Below are positions 44,511-56,980 of a stretch of DNA of 64,000 nt, piece by piece (position 1 is the stretch's first letter; each line of letters opens with the position of its first letter). The position numbers were made by a program, and so were the translations under genes. Location: positions 91,212,264-91,276,263 of the forward strand of contig NC_088797.1 in the NCBI RefSeq assembly GCF_011386835.1. Direction: 5' to 3'. The notes beneath the pieces were generated by a model, which did not search any database, was not told the DNA's origin, and saw only the letters and a program-made list of their open reading frames with translations. This stretch comes from Chrysemys picta bellii. Lineage: Eukaryota; Chordata; Testudines; Emydidae.

Positions 44511-46189
44511 TTTCATTTCAGTCAGTTTTGTTGGTAAAGCATGAGGCAGAAGATCTACAGCAAGAGATACGGTATTACTTTTTGTTTCATTACTTTAAAT
44601 AAAAATGGTTTCAGAGCATTAGCACAATGTCTTCCTTTCAAACATAAATATGTCAAGTATAATATTTAAATTAGGAAATATTTGCCTTTCAAGTTCTGTG
44701 GGAATTATATTCACTTACATTTTAATCAGCAATTCTCTGTTGTATGTTAACATTCTAGGTTCAAGAAAGTTTTTTATTTGCCAAAAATTGGCATAGGAAG
44801 AAGTCTTTATACATCTTATTTCTCACAGATATCCAAAAGGTCACTTTGTATTAGAACTTAAAAGATTTGTGATCAGTTAGAAGAACAAGTCTTAAAGGAA
44901 CAGAACTGTTACAAGAATATAGCACCAACTAGTTGTATCTAAAAATAACTACAACACTCCTTTATAGACTCAGTTGTGAGTCCAACCATAGACTGGGTAG
45001 TTGTTTGGCTTACTGTAAAGATCTGATTTGAAAGTGGACAGAGAAGTTTGAGTTTCCATTCTTCATTCTCTCAGCCAAGTTCACCTACCTTTGTTACATA
45101 CATTCATGTTTTTCCCTAGCATCATTATTTTTCAGAGATAATTCCTATTCCCACGTTCAATTACATTTTCAAACTGGAGGTGTATGTAATATGATTGGAG
45201 AAGTGCCTGTCTTATTTTTGAAGGAGAGCAGATGATAATGTTGACTGAAATTTAACTCATACAAAGTTTAATATTAATTGGTTGCATATTTAAAATAGTC
45301 TGATAATTGCCATTGAAATGCACTAATGTTTTCTACATGATTGCTTTCTATGATTGTTTTCCCTCCCTACTCAAAACAAGCATTCTGTTTCTATTATCTG
45401 CCATATTTATATTCATTCTGATTTTTAAAATTCCAATTTTATACTGTTCTGTTCTTGCTGAGATTCCTTCTTTATTCACCCTTTTATCCGTTGTCTCCCC
45501 CAACCTCCCCCACACCCTTCCTTTTTGATTGGTTCCCTGCCTATTGTTGGGTGAAGTTTAACACACTTAGGCCAAGATACTCAAGTTAATTAATTCAAAC
45601 CTGTATTTGAACCATAAGCATGCCTTGTGGTTACAATTACTATAAAGACAATGAATAGTGATAGATATACAGAAAAAGATAATGATCAGTTACCTTCTCC
45701 TGGGGCATATACAGGTCATGGTGGATTTTTCCTATGATCCTCCAACTCCTCTCTTACATTCTAGTATAGTTATACCTATCCAAATTATATAACCATGCCT
45801 TTCCACCAGTCAACATTAAGCATTGTGTTTTATATAACTCGTACAATACTCATGCACAACCTTCAGTTTCCATAACTTTTGCTGTCCATGCCATTTTTAT
45901 GTTATATTTCTTTTCTAATTAATTTGTTTCTATTGATTATATGCTAATCATGCATGCTGACCCAGCCATCTGCCCTTACTTTATGTAGAGAATTTCCTGT
46001 TTGTGCTTCATCGCCTTCTGTATATCCACTGTATTGATGACATTGTCTTATTTATATAATATCCTCGAACTTGGATACATTTTGTGTCAAAACATCACAT
46101 CTATAAGCATCCTGAGTAGGTTTGCATAAGGACAAATTAGCGAGGCAACACCCATGCCAAGCAAAGACTAGGTCAAATCCTACCGGCAT
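44511..46189. other. AT-rich non-coding stretch
   Basis: No gene or clear repeat boundary was recognised; the ORF at 45307-45528 has no motif. Confidence 0.55.
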
Positions 46190-46375
46190 AGCATAAGTAT
46201 TACCCTGGCCTGTTTTTCAATATCCTTTTTAATGTATGGACAGCAGATTTGGGTATATTATTCCAGTAATGGAATCAAAGTAATTAATGATAGAAACAGT
46301 GGTGATACCATCTCCTTCCTTCCTCTGAATGTTCCTCTGTTTATACATCAAGGTGTTAGTGCTCTTAAGGTGAAA
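46190..46375 (-). mobile_element. Short old CR1-type fragment
   Basis: The segment cagatttgggtatattattc, then aatggaatcaaagtaattaa and ctctgtttatacatcaaggt, resembles the conserved 3' part of CR1-like LINEs in reverse orientation. It is very diverged. Confidence 0.4.
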
Positions 46376-49079
46376 TACTCTTATGGGTCTATATAATTGT
46401 CAATGAACTGAAAAAGCTGGGTTGACTCAACCTCAATTTTAAAGTTTAAAAAAAAAATAAGAAAAGAGCCTCATTTAAAAAAAATTAACTGGGACGGAAG
46501 TGTAGAAGATTTATATATTTTGAAAAGAGAGAAAATAAATGATTGTATATGGGTTTTTAAATCAAATCAAATCAAGTACTTAGTAATGCATTTTGTATCC
46601 TGACATTTCAAATATTCAAGGCTTAATGTTTCACATTTAAAATTCATGATTACATGTACTGTTTAATGAGTTTCCATGATGTTCAATAAGAGGAGTAATA
46701 AGCATAATGTTAATGTGTCTGGACAAGTCTGTGTTTTGGTAGTGAATTTAGGTTATTTGATGTGGATGTAAATGAACTTGAATTAACATCAGAAGTGATG
46801 AAGAATCCAGTAAATTAAAACTGTCTTTTTTGTGGTAATTGGGGTGGCAGAACACCCTCCTCACTTGGCATATTTATCTCCATTTCAACTGAGAATTTCA
46901 CAGCTGTTCGGTAAAAGAAATAATGTATGTAGGTAGACTTTAGGAGAAAAAAACTACTAGTTCATACAGGAACCCACTCATTAATGGGACGTATGTATGT
47001 TTAACAATGTCAGGCATTCACTTTGCTTTTAATATGGACAGAATCAGATCCAGTGTTCTCTTTTTGCTGAAAAGTTTGTTTAAAATTTCTTTGAGAAAAG
47101 GGACTAGCCTTTCTTTTTCTAGATTCAATTAACAGTGCACACTTTGTTTTCTAACCCTGTAACCAATGTTCCAGTTGTTGATCTGTTTCCTCTAGTGTGA
47201 GAATTTCCCGCTCCTGATCCAGTTTACACATTGAGAATATCCATACAGAGTCTTTATTATGCTGGCTGTTTGCCACTAATGTTAATATGTACAAGCAAGT
47301 CTTTGGACCAGCTCCTCAACTTGGCACTATGCAAAGGACTGTCTACCATTACCATTTTCCTGCTTGTGATACAAGCTATATACTGTTGCACTCATCTCCA
47401 AGACGATTTGGTCATGCTGCCAGTTATTCTTTTTTTTTTCTTTCAATATCTTCCCCAACTTCCTTGCCTCCTGTTTTGTGATGTCTCTGTAGTTCTCAGT
47501 GTTGTACAAAACAACTTTAGAAGATTTCTTGATCTTTTATGAGTTGAAGAATTTATTGTATTCTAGAGTTTTCCCTTGAGCTGTTAGTCATGAATAGCAG
47601 GAATCTAGTCAATATGGCATCTGTAGAGAATGTAAAGTTAGTAACCCATTAAGTCACATTCCCTGTATATATCATTTGGCCAAAGTCCTACTTGCCTGTC
47701 CACTTTCTCTTCAGAGTTGGGAGGTAAAATCCTTAATGACTTGCCTTCATATCATCCAATTGTATAGATATATATTTCTGGCATAAATTTGTTCAGAGGT
47801 TTAGACTTTTTCTTTCCCACTCATCAAGGAACTGAAGTAAAATATTCCAGAAAATGTTGAGACTGTGGATGGGATGGAGGGTGAGTGGGTCTGACAATAG
47901 CTTATATTTTATGGTAAGGGAAAATTGATATGAGGAAAAATTCATACAGCCTCTATAGTCAGCAGTGATAGAATCCATGTGTACTCAGCAAGAGGACATG
48001 ATCCAACTCTTAGAGCAAATAACAGTGGCCATGCAATTCACAGGATGGTTAGTGAGATATGGCTAAAGAAATGGAGTTCAAAGGGGCTTTTGAAATGCTT
48101 GACTTGGAGACAAGAATTTGGGGAACTACTCAGAGAATGAGGGATCAATAGCCCTTGTATAGATAACAAAGCTTTGTGAATTTCTTTCAGATGGTATTGA
48201 GGAGCAAACACCCCTTTGGAGAAAATGTTAATAAAACCTCACCCTAATATGACAATGAACCCAAACAACTGGGACTTGATGAGCAAGTTGGGTGAGAGAG
48301 GGAGACATCCATCTCTGAACAGCAGTGCCTAGTTATTACCCTGACCACAGGAGGTCAGGGAAGATGCTTGCTTCTAGAGATGGGGAATTTCCATTCTGTT
48401 CTGTAATTAAGCTAAGGGAGACCTCTCTGGGCTTTGACTAAGTATTCAGAGGAGGTATGCTAGGTACATATCTTTTATTTTTAACTGATTCTCCCCGTTT
48501 GTAATAAATGTTGTTTTTAAGAGGAATATTGTGTGGAAGTTTAATGCAGATTCCCTCAAAAAAGAATGAAGTCCTTCAATACTAAAGAGAAGCAAAGAGA
48601 CAAAAGATGTGTTAGCCGCCTCCCCGCCACTTATCTCCAAAATATGGAATAATTGTTTTCCTTATGCTCCAGAGAAGCATTTGAATCTCCCAAAATAAAT
48701 TAGAGATAGACAACTTAGCCATTTTCTGAACATTGCACTATTGTGATTTTGAACTTCTCTGCAAAACTGCTTCTAATGATAGCAGTGCAGTAGTAAATGA
48801 TTAATTTGAAATAAAGGGGGAGGAAATGCTTCACAAGAACATGGCCTTATTAAAAAAAAAAACACTGATGCAGCAGGTTTTTTCATTGTTAATTGTTGTG
48901 CTTTATTATTAAGTGCTGAAAATTAAGGGTTCTTTTTTTTCTGTAAATAACTCAATCAACTCCTACCCATAAATATCCCTAGGACAGCCAACATTTTGCA
49001 TTCTTCATGCAGGTGGTCTATCCTTTGTGGTTTTTTGTTACTTTATATTTTCATGATCACACAAACTATCATGTTAATA
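46376..49079. other. AT-rich non-coding stretch
   Basis: No gene was recognised. The ORF at 47231-47542 (103 codons) is hydrophobic but has no known motif and overlaps a minus-strand ORF; I treat it as chance. No transposon termini were seen. Confidence 0.5.
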
Positions 49080-49196
49080 GATTATAAGGCCAGAAGAGAC
49101 CATTATAACCATGTAGTCTGATCTTCCCTGTAACATAGGCCATAGGACTTCCCTAAATTAATTTCTGTTTGAAACAGAGCATCTTTTGTGGGGAGG

Positions 49197-49232
49197 TGGG
49201 AGTGGGAGTGGGAGTGGGGGTGGGGGTGGGGG
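49197..49232. repeat. G-rich simple repeat
   Basis: Repeats of gtggga and gtgggg (tgggagtgggagtgggagtg) inside the CR1 3' region. Several G runs of three or more make G-quadruplex formation possible. Confidence 0.9.
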
Positions 49233-49946
49233 AAGGAAGCAACTGCAGTTTTGATTGACAAATCTCCAGTTCTTGGTAAGTTGTTCCTATGGTTTAGTAC
49301 CCTCACTGTTAAAAATGCTTGCCTTATTTCTAGTCTGAATTTGTCTAGTTTCAACTTCCAGCCATTGAAACTTGTTATACCGTTGTCTGCTAGATTGAAG
49401 AGCTCATGATCAAATATTTTGTTCCCTATGTAGGTATTTATGCATTCCTTAAATTTCTCTTTGTTAAACTAAACAGATTGAGTTCTTCAAATCTATCACT
49501 GTAGAACATAGTGTTCTTTTGGCCATAGTGTTGCATTGGGAGCTCATACATGATCCTCAGGTATTTTTCAGTCACTGCATCCCAGGATAGTGTCCCCCAT
49601 CCTGTAAGTACAGGCTAAATTCTCTGTTCCTAGATGTTTGACTTTACATTTGGCCGTATTAGAACACACACTGTTTAGTTGCACCCTGCTTACTAAAAAA
49701 TCCAGATCTCTCTGTATCAGTGACTTTTTTTCTTAATTATTTATATGAAAAGCACCACAGTTTAGGGTGTGGGCGGGTGAGGTGTATATAAAATCACTTG
49801 TACCTATGCTACCACTAATTATTAGAATTGTGATCAATACTCTTATCTGGCAAAACAAGGTTTAATATAGAATTCCCCTCTGTTGGGTGCAATACTTCTT
49901 GAGTTAGGAAATTGTCATCTATGATATTTATAAATTATATATACAT

Positions 49947-51321
49947 TACTCCTGAGGGAATTCTGTGCCAAAAAATAAAAAAATTCTGTGCACAGTATTT
50001 AAAATTCTGCATATTTTATTTGTCAGTAAATACATGTGGAGGCTCCAGCATGGCAGTGGTTGCACCAAGATGGGAGATCACCTGGCAGCCTCTCCAGGAC
50101 ATGGACTCGGTGGTGAGGCCGCACCTGATCCTGACACGGCTCAAGGGCCAGGCCTGTCCCAGAAACATTGCAGGGCCCTGCCCCTCCATGCCAGGTGCAT
50201 CAAGATAGTGAGCAAGAGGGACAGTCTCACATGCACACCCAGTCTTGGCCCCTGATCCAGGTGTGGGGTAAGCAGGCTCAGCTTGGCAGGATCCAAGTGT
50301 GGAAGGCGTTAGTGTGGGGGGGATCCAGGTATTGGATGAGAGGGTTTTGTGTGAGGTAATCTGGGTGCAAGTGGCTTGGTGGGAGGTCCAGGTGTGTAGG
50401 GAATCTGGCTGCACCAGAGCTCATTGGAAAGTTCCAGTTGCAGGGGGATGGAACTCTCCAGGCGGGGTCTGGGTGTGGGTGTCTGGGGCTTGGCAGGGGG
50501 TCTGGATGTGGGGTGCTTAGTGGGAGAGTCTGGGTGCTGGGGGAGTGGGGCTTGGTGGGGTGGGGGTCTGTGTGTAGCTGGTTGAGGCTCAGTGGGGATC
50601 CAGGTGTGTGTGTGGGGGGGCTCATCAGGATGGGGGTTTGAGTGTGGGGGCCTAAGTTGGGGTGGTCTGGGCGCAGGGGTGAGGGTCTGGATGCAAGAGG
50701 AAAGAGTCTGGTGGGGATCCAGATGCAGGCGGTGGCGGACTTGATGGGGAGCTCTGGATGCAGAGGGTGAGGCTCAGTGGGGTGGCAGGTGCAGGGGCAT
50801 CAGTGGGGGAGCGGTTGGGTGGGGGTGTGAGGCTCGTGGGGGGTCTGGTATGCGTTTAGTCCAGATGCATGTGGATTGGGTGGATGAAGTAGTAGCTTAC
50901 TGTACAGTGACCCCTCTCCCCATGGCTCAGGAGTGATAGGGCAGGTAGTGGGGGGGGGTGCAGTTGAGGGAGGTTTCTGGGATAGGTCTGACCCAGCCCT
51001 GGTCACAGCTGCTCAGGTGAAGAGGAAGCCCTATCTTGCCCCACCCCCAGCCCAGCCAGGAATAGCAGCTGAGCCTGGCGCAGGGTAGGACTCATGGCCA
51101 GGGAGTCCACAGCCCCACCCCCCACAGTGATTTACCTTTTCACCGGCTGCTTCAGGTTCCTGAAACAATGTGCCCGTGCTGCTGGGAAGGGGTACATGAC
51201 CACTCTTGCAGCTTCCCTTTGCTTCCCCCTCAGAAAGTCATTTTTCTGCAGTGAAGCAAAGACATCTGCAGGGGACATGAATTCTGCGTGCACACAGTGG
51301 TGCAGGATTCCCCCAGGAGTA
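49947..51321. mobile_element. 1.37-kb non-autonomous element, CTCCTGAGGGAATTC ends
   Basis: The left end reads ctcctgagggaattctgtgc after TA (49947-49948). The right end reads gcaggattcccccaggag before TA (51320-51321). The ends are inverted repeats and TA flanks both, as for mariner-like elements. The interior (about 50280-50880) is a degenerate G/T-rich tandem array with units such as ggtctgggtgtgggg and cagtgggg. ORFs of 67-132 codons at 49912-51006 are readings of this array or of its complement. No transposase motif is seen. Confidence 0.75.
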
Positions 51322-52560
51322 ATGTTAGCTAGCTAGCTAAACTGGTTTGGCCTTCCTTCTGTTTGCACATTCCAAAAGTGATTTAAAAAAAAAGTCATCT
51401 ATCATATTTAGAAATTCTGAGGATGCTTTAGTGTGGGCAAGATTGCACCTCAAGCATATGTCACTCAGATTGAAGTCCCTCATGCTAACTCAGCTTTTTC
51501 TCCCTACACACTATGGGCAGGTTCTTAAGGAACCAGTCCTCCTGTTCTCTAGTGTGGTTTGGTGGTCTGTAGCAGATACCAATCAGTACTCTATCTTACA
51601 TTTTATTGGGACATTGATCCATAAGCATTCAAGGTCATTTTCTTCTCAGTTTTCCATTACTCAAACAGCTAATGTCATTTTTTACATAGAGTGCCACTCC
51701 CCTTCCCTTTTTGCCCATTCACCCTTTCTTTAAATTGATTTTAACATTCCAATCATTGAATCCTCCCAATACGTTCACTAATACCAAGTAGGTTGAATTT
51801 ATGCTCATAAATGTGTGATTCCACTTCCTTTTATTTATTATCCAGGCTCCTAGAATTGGTATACAAGCGATCTAAGAATTTCTTGTTTTTATGTGATGCA
51901 GTGTGTTGAGTCCTTTCGTAATCAACATCTTGATTTTCAGATAAATGAATGCTCATTTGTTCCTTCTTTTCACCCTCCCCATTTCTTATTAGTTAAATGC
52001 TCTTGTGACTAGTCTAGTGACCCTGTCCTGTAGCAGATTGGGTCGTCTCCTACTGAGATGTAGACCATTTAGGTGTTTCAGTGTTCACAAAACCAATGCC
52101 ACCTCATCATCTTGCCTCTGGTAGTTACAACCTACCAAGCCTTCTATCTGATTCCTTTGTGGACAGTTCCTTTCTTGTTTGAATCTGAAATAGTGATGCT
52201 TCCCAAATCTGGTTATCGAAGAACTCTTCAGCTTCAGATCTAAGAATCTTTTCTGCCACTACAGCCACTGACTTGTACTACTTCTTATACAGAAAGTCCC
52301 TTCTAGCTTCAGATAGGAAAGAAAACACAGCACATCCATTGTAGGTCACAACTACTGATCCATCACTGGCTATCACTGTATTCAAAACTGAACTATACCT
52401 AGAAACAAAGCTTCTCAGACTTCCTTTCTAAATTACCTCCAAAACTCTCCTGTTTGCTGCCTTGTTCACTGTTTGCAAATCGTTGTTTCCAACTGAGTTA
52501 ACATAGCTGTCAGTTAGTATGTCAAGAGGTCACCTTCCCTTCATGAATACAGACTTTTTG

Positions 52561-54454
52561 CAGAAGATGCAGAAGCAAATATTATGAGGGTTAAAATATA
52601 TGTTGGATGCTTTTCAGGTTATGTAAGTTATGATGTTGTGCAGTGAGGGCATGACTGGATAAATGACATAAGCACCAGATAAATGATATAAGCACCAGAG
52701 TTATGTATCTACTTGAACTAGAGGCCAACATTGCTAGACAGTACTTGTGGCGGATTATTCCATTGTTATTTATGTCTCAATTTATATATATTATCTACTT
52801 TATTTATGTTGGGCTTTAAAAAATATTATCTAATAGTATGATTTTTTCAGAATTCTTCAGTACACCAGTTGTCTTTGAAGTAAATTGGAATTGTGGGTTT
52901 TCATTGTTGAAAATCAGGCCATAAATTAACATTGTGTCAAACACTGACATCAACAGAGTGTGTATGCATGTGTGTAAAACAAAACAAAACCACACGCCAT
53001 CTGCTCCATCATTCTGTTCAGAAAAAGCTTGTGGAAATATATGTAGTTGCAGTATGCCCAGAATGTCAGTAAAACTGGGCTCAGACATTTAATGGAGCGG
53101 TTGGCAAATCTAACACTGAGGAACAACCTGTTCCCAATTTAGATAGCCCAAGGGAATGTTGACTCAGACATCACACTGGACCTCAATGATTTAGCTCCTG
53201 GTTTTCTTAGACCTTCTCAGTGGGACCACAGCCACTGTCTTGCAGATAATTATTGTATCTGTTTGGTCAGCTGACCTCATGTATTTTATCATTTAGGCTG
53301 CCTTCCTAGTCAATGCATTTCCTAAAGCCTTTTTATCATGCTGCAACTCCAGCTGACATCCCTGGAAATTCAGGTTTCCAATGGGAGCTATGTGAAAAAT
53401 ATGCTAAGTTGGGGACCTTTTAATAAAATACCTTCAGATGTGTCTTATTTCAAGATATTATTCCTGATTCTCAATTATATCACAATTCTTTGGTGAGAAC
53501 AATTAGTCACTCCATAGTTTGTTTGTTTTTAATGCTATTTGAGTTCAGAAAACCGAATGTCACTTGACTATAAAGATACATAACCTTTCTGGAAAAGAGA
53601 CTTCCAGGTTGTTGAAGAATGGTTGATTGAATTACAAGAGAATATTGTTAATCAAAATGAGAGATTAAGATCTTCAGTTTATACCTAAAATTAATCCACA
53701 TAGATTTTGACAGAAAAAGGGTAACAAAGTCAATTGATGCTGCAGCACAGAATTTGGACTATCAGATTTTCTCCCATACTTGCCACGATCTGCCTCTTTA
53801 TGACTTTCTCCTTCCTGCTGAAACTAAAAGTATGACAAGAACAAACAGACAATGTAAGGCTGATCGTACACTAATCACAAAGAGTGTGAATTCCAGAAAG
53901 TCTCATCAAATTGTGCCTCCTGTCAGTAAATTAAGGGTCATTTGTGTCATTTTTAAATACCATTCACAGATTGGCTGGCTCACAAAGGGTTGAAGAAACC
54001 TAAGAAAGAAATTTTACTACTGAATTTGCAACACCTTTGTTAGTTTTGTGGAATTTAAGAGACTAAGCAGATAAAATGTTTCATGTCAGTATGGGTTCTC
54101 CCAAAGGGATGGATAACAGATAATCCCTAAATACTAAAGCTATTTATTTCAGCAACAACAGCAATCAAAGTAAAGCTGTGAGCCTGTAAAAATCTGCCTG
54201 AAGGGCAAGCTTTCTATAGTTTCTACAGAAGAAATTTTCAAAGGTGCTATAAGGAGATCAATTCACTCTTTTTTTCAACAGTGTATGCTGAATGTTTGGC
54301 CTCCTCTGGTTCTATCAGTCACTGTATCCTGAATACAATTGTATGAGATGTCAACTTCCTCTTTTATTAGCTGTGTTTTAAAAGAATCAGGCTGGTAGAT
54401 CTGAGGAATATAAGATGTACTTTCTTACCTGGAAAAAGGGTTGGGCTAACTGGG
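52561..54454. other. AT-rich non-coding stretch
   Basis: No gene was recognised. A small direct repeat, gataaatgacataagcaccag and gataaatgatataagcacc-like, occurs in tandem at 52658-52698. Confidence 0.5.
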
Positions 54455-55129
54455 TCACAGGTAAGGTTGCTAACACTCCCGTATTACAAAATTGCCTGCC
54501 TCTTACTAAATCAGTATGGGATGCCTTTTATCCTCTATTTCAACAGCAGGGGGCAGTACTGAAGGGGATATCTTTCCACTCTTCTCCCAATCTTGGCCCT
54601 TCAGTGATGTACAGAGAAAGCAGATGGAGCTGTGCTAAAGGACCAGGGTCAGGAGGGGAGTGGAAAGATGCACCCATCAGTACTGGCCCCCTGCTGGACA
54701 GAGACTCCTGCTGATTCTAACCCTTGATTGCGGCCCTGTCTCCTTTCCCTGTTCAGGCTCTGTCTGGCAAGACAAGTGGACGGGCTGTGTGCCTTGGGGC
54801 TGCACTGAGAGGCCGGGGTCAGGAAGGGGCTCTGTCTGGCAGGGGATCAGGTGTAGCCTCCCTGTTCGCAGTGTCTCTGCCAATGTCTCCAGCAGAGTAG
54901 CATAACTGCTGGTTGGTAGCTGCTGCAGCAATAGGGGAGCAAGTTAGGCAGGGAGCCTGGTCCTTGCAGCCGAGACCACAGTCCGTGCTGCAAAATACCC
55001 CTGGCGAATGTAGGTGTATACTGCTTTTTATTAATATTGATAATAATTAATGTGAGAATGGATGGGGTGGAGGTCCTAAGAAAAGTCCCTTATTTTTGAA
55101 ATATAGTGTTGGCAAACCCTAATCACAGG
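54455..55129. mobile_element. 661-bp DNA transposon, TAAGGTTGCTAACAC ends
   Basis: The left end taaggttgctaacac (54462) and the right end gtgttggcaaaccctaa (55122) are inverted repeats. The 7-mer tcacagg flanks both sides exactly (54455-54461, 55123-55129). The interior repeats ggctctgtctggcaagac- and ggggctctgtctggcagggg-like words and is GC-richer than its surroundings. The ORFs at 54415-54931 span it and are not known proteins. The TTAGGG-like end and 7-8 bp repeat suggest hAT-like. Confidence 0.8.
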
Positions 55130-55174
55130 CCAAGATGATATGCTACAAACAATGCATGATGACTCTGTGGGTGC

Positions 55175-55430
55175 TCTGGGGCTGGCGCACCCACAGAAAA
55201 AAAACAGTGGGTGCTTAGCACCCATCAGCCACAGCTGTTTCTCTCCCCCAGAAAGAGATGATCAGTGGATCTCTGATTAGCTGTTTTGCCGGTGGGGGAG
55301 TGCCTTGAGGGGGAGGGCGGAGAGCAGCAGGCAGGCGGGCTGTGAAGAGGCAGAACAAGGACGGGGCCTTGGAGGAGCGGGCAGGAGTGGAAGCTGGGCC
55401 TCGGACAGAGTGGGGTCTAGCTGTCCTGTA
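55175..55430. repeat. GC-rich interspersed repeat fragment
   Basis: Text such as ggggctggcgcacccacaga and acagtgggtgcttagcaccc, followed by a GC-rich block, resembles a common reptile repeat that I cannot name firmly. No ends or duplication were identified. Confidence 0.4.
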
Positions 55431-56011
55431 CCTATAATCATCTTCACTGTCTAATTTTCCCTCATTTAACTTTTATTTTTCCCTCTTTCCCCATCTTAAA
55501 AAAAATCTCTTTTTATTCAGTCATCATGAATTTATCCTTGGTTCCCTCCTGCTTCTGTCAGATTTATAGAGCTGGGTAAATGCTACATTTTTTTTCTGTT
55601 AATATTTTTGGGAGTTTTAAACTATTTCATTTCATGTATGTTCCTTTCAATAAATAGTCATGTGACTGAATTTTACTAATGCAAGTGTTAAGCTTAAATA
55701 GTTGCAAAGGTGTGTTTAAAAAATAATTTCTACAAAAAACCTGATGAGTTCTGCTAATCCAGTTAAAGGACAGAAAAAATCCCATGTAATTTATATAGGC
55801 AATAATAAGAAAACAATACAGCTCTTTTTTTTTTTTGGATTTCGAATAGCAATAGAAAACCATAAAGTAATTTGTAATTTGTGGAAAAATTAGGGAATAC
55901 TGAATACATTTGAGAAATGCGATGTGTTACTGGACATTGTATGATCAGAAAATAAGGGGAGGGAAATCTCTCCTTGACTCCTTTTCTCCACTAATCTATC
56001 ATTTCACCCGT
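55431..56011. other. Non-coding stretch, nothing recognised
   Basis: No gene or repeat end was recognised; AT-rich with homopolymer runs near 55825. Confidence 0.5.
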
Positions 56012-56063
56012 CATAAGAACATAAGAACAGCCATACTGGGTCAGACCAAAGGTCCATCTAGCC
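56012..56063 (-). mobile_element. CR1 3'-end fragment
   Basis: cataagaacataagaacagc followed by atactgggtcagaccaaagg is the terminal CR1 sequence, reverse orientation, as at 22441. It is cut short by the hAT element that follows, and no further CR1 appears beyond that element. Confidence 0.85.
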
Positions 56064-56980
56064 CAGAGGTGGGCAAACTACGGCCACAGGCCACATCCGG
56101 CCTGCGGGACCCTCCTGCCTGGTCCCTGAGCTCCCGGCCAAGGAGGCTACCCCCGGCCCCTCCCCTGGTGTTCCCCCTCCCCTGCAGCCTCAGCACACCG
56201 TGCCATCGGCGCAATGCTCTGGGCGGCCAGGCAGCTCAGCTGCAGAGCCCGGCCTGACCCGGTGCTCTGTGCTGCGCTGTGGCATGGCTGGCTCCAGCTG
56301 GACCATGGGACTGTAGAGCTCCCAGCCACTGGTAAGGGGGCAGGGGGAGGGGTTGGATAGAGAGCAGGGGCGTTCGGGGTGTGGATAGGGGTTGGGGCGG
56401 TCAGAGGGCAAGGAACGGCGGGTTCAATGCGGGCAGGGGTCCCAGGGGGCAGTCAGGAAGGAGGGGGGGGGGCGTTGAATGGGGCAGTCAGGGGCAAGGG
56501 TTCTAGGGGTGGTCAGGGGACAGGGAGCAGGGGGGGTTGGATGGGGCAGGGGAGTTCGGGGTGGTGGTCAGGGGGCAGGAGTGTGGATAGGGGTCGGGGT
56601 GGTCAGAGGGCGGGGAACAGGGGAGTTGAATGGGTGCAGAGGTTCCGGGGGGCAGTCAGGAAGGATGGGGAGTTGGATGGGGCGGTGGGGGGCAGTCAGG
56701 GGTGGGGGTTCCGGGGGAAGTCAGGGGACAGGGAGTGGGGAGGGGTGTGGATGGGGCAGGGGTCCTGGGGGGGCCATCAGGGAACGGGGGGTTGGATGTG
56801 GCAGGAGTCCCGGGGGGGCCATCAGGGGGCTAGAAGCGGGGGGGGGGGAAATAGGGGTCAGGGGCCGGGCCATGCCTGGCTGTTTGGGGAGGCACAGCCT
56901 CCCCTAACCAGTCTTCCATACAATTTCCGAAACCTGATGCGGCCCTAAGGCCAAAAAGTTTGCCTGCCCCTGATATAGAG
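56056..56980. mobile_element. 909-bp hAT element with a G-rich minisatellite
   Basis: Ends cagaggtgggcaaactacgg (56064) and agtttgcctgcccctg (56972) are inverted repeats. The 8-bp flanks atctagcc and atatagag agree at five of eight positions. The interior from about 56335 to 56860 is a degenerate tandem array of units with ggggcagtcagggg and ttggatggggcagggg. The 189- and 142-codon Gly-rich ORFs at 56379-56948 are readings of this array and not genes. G runs make quadruplexes likely. Confidence 0.85.

Larger units (their letters stand above)
49080..52560 (-). mobile_element. Fifth CR1-type LINE, minus strand, split by a 1.4-kb MITE
   Basis: The 3' region begins near 49080 (aaggccagaagagaccatta, then gtagtctgatcttcc). 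It continues to about 49735 (ctgtttagttgcaccctgct). The endonuclease part resumes at about 51355 and runs to about 52560 (aagtccctcatgctaactca, then tgtagcagataccaatcagt and atagagtgccactccccttc). Unassigned DNA lies between 49736 and 49948, and the MITE at 49949-51319 adds to the split. The subfamily is older than the CR1 copies at 22-32 kb. The 128-codon plus ORF at 51347-51733 is antisense to it and not a gene. Confidence 0.75.

Noticed and set aside
56379..56948. 189-codon glycine-rich ORF
   Set aside because: It is a reading of a G-rich tandem array inside a hAT element; other frames of the same array are open too.
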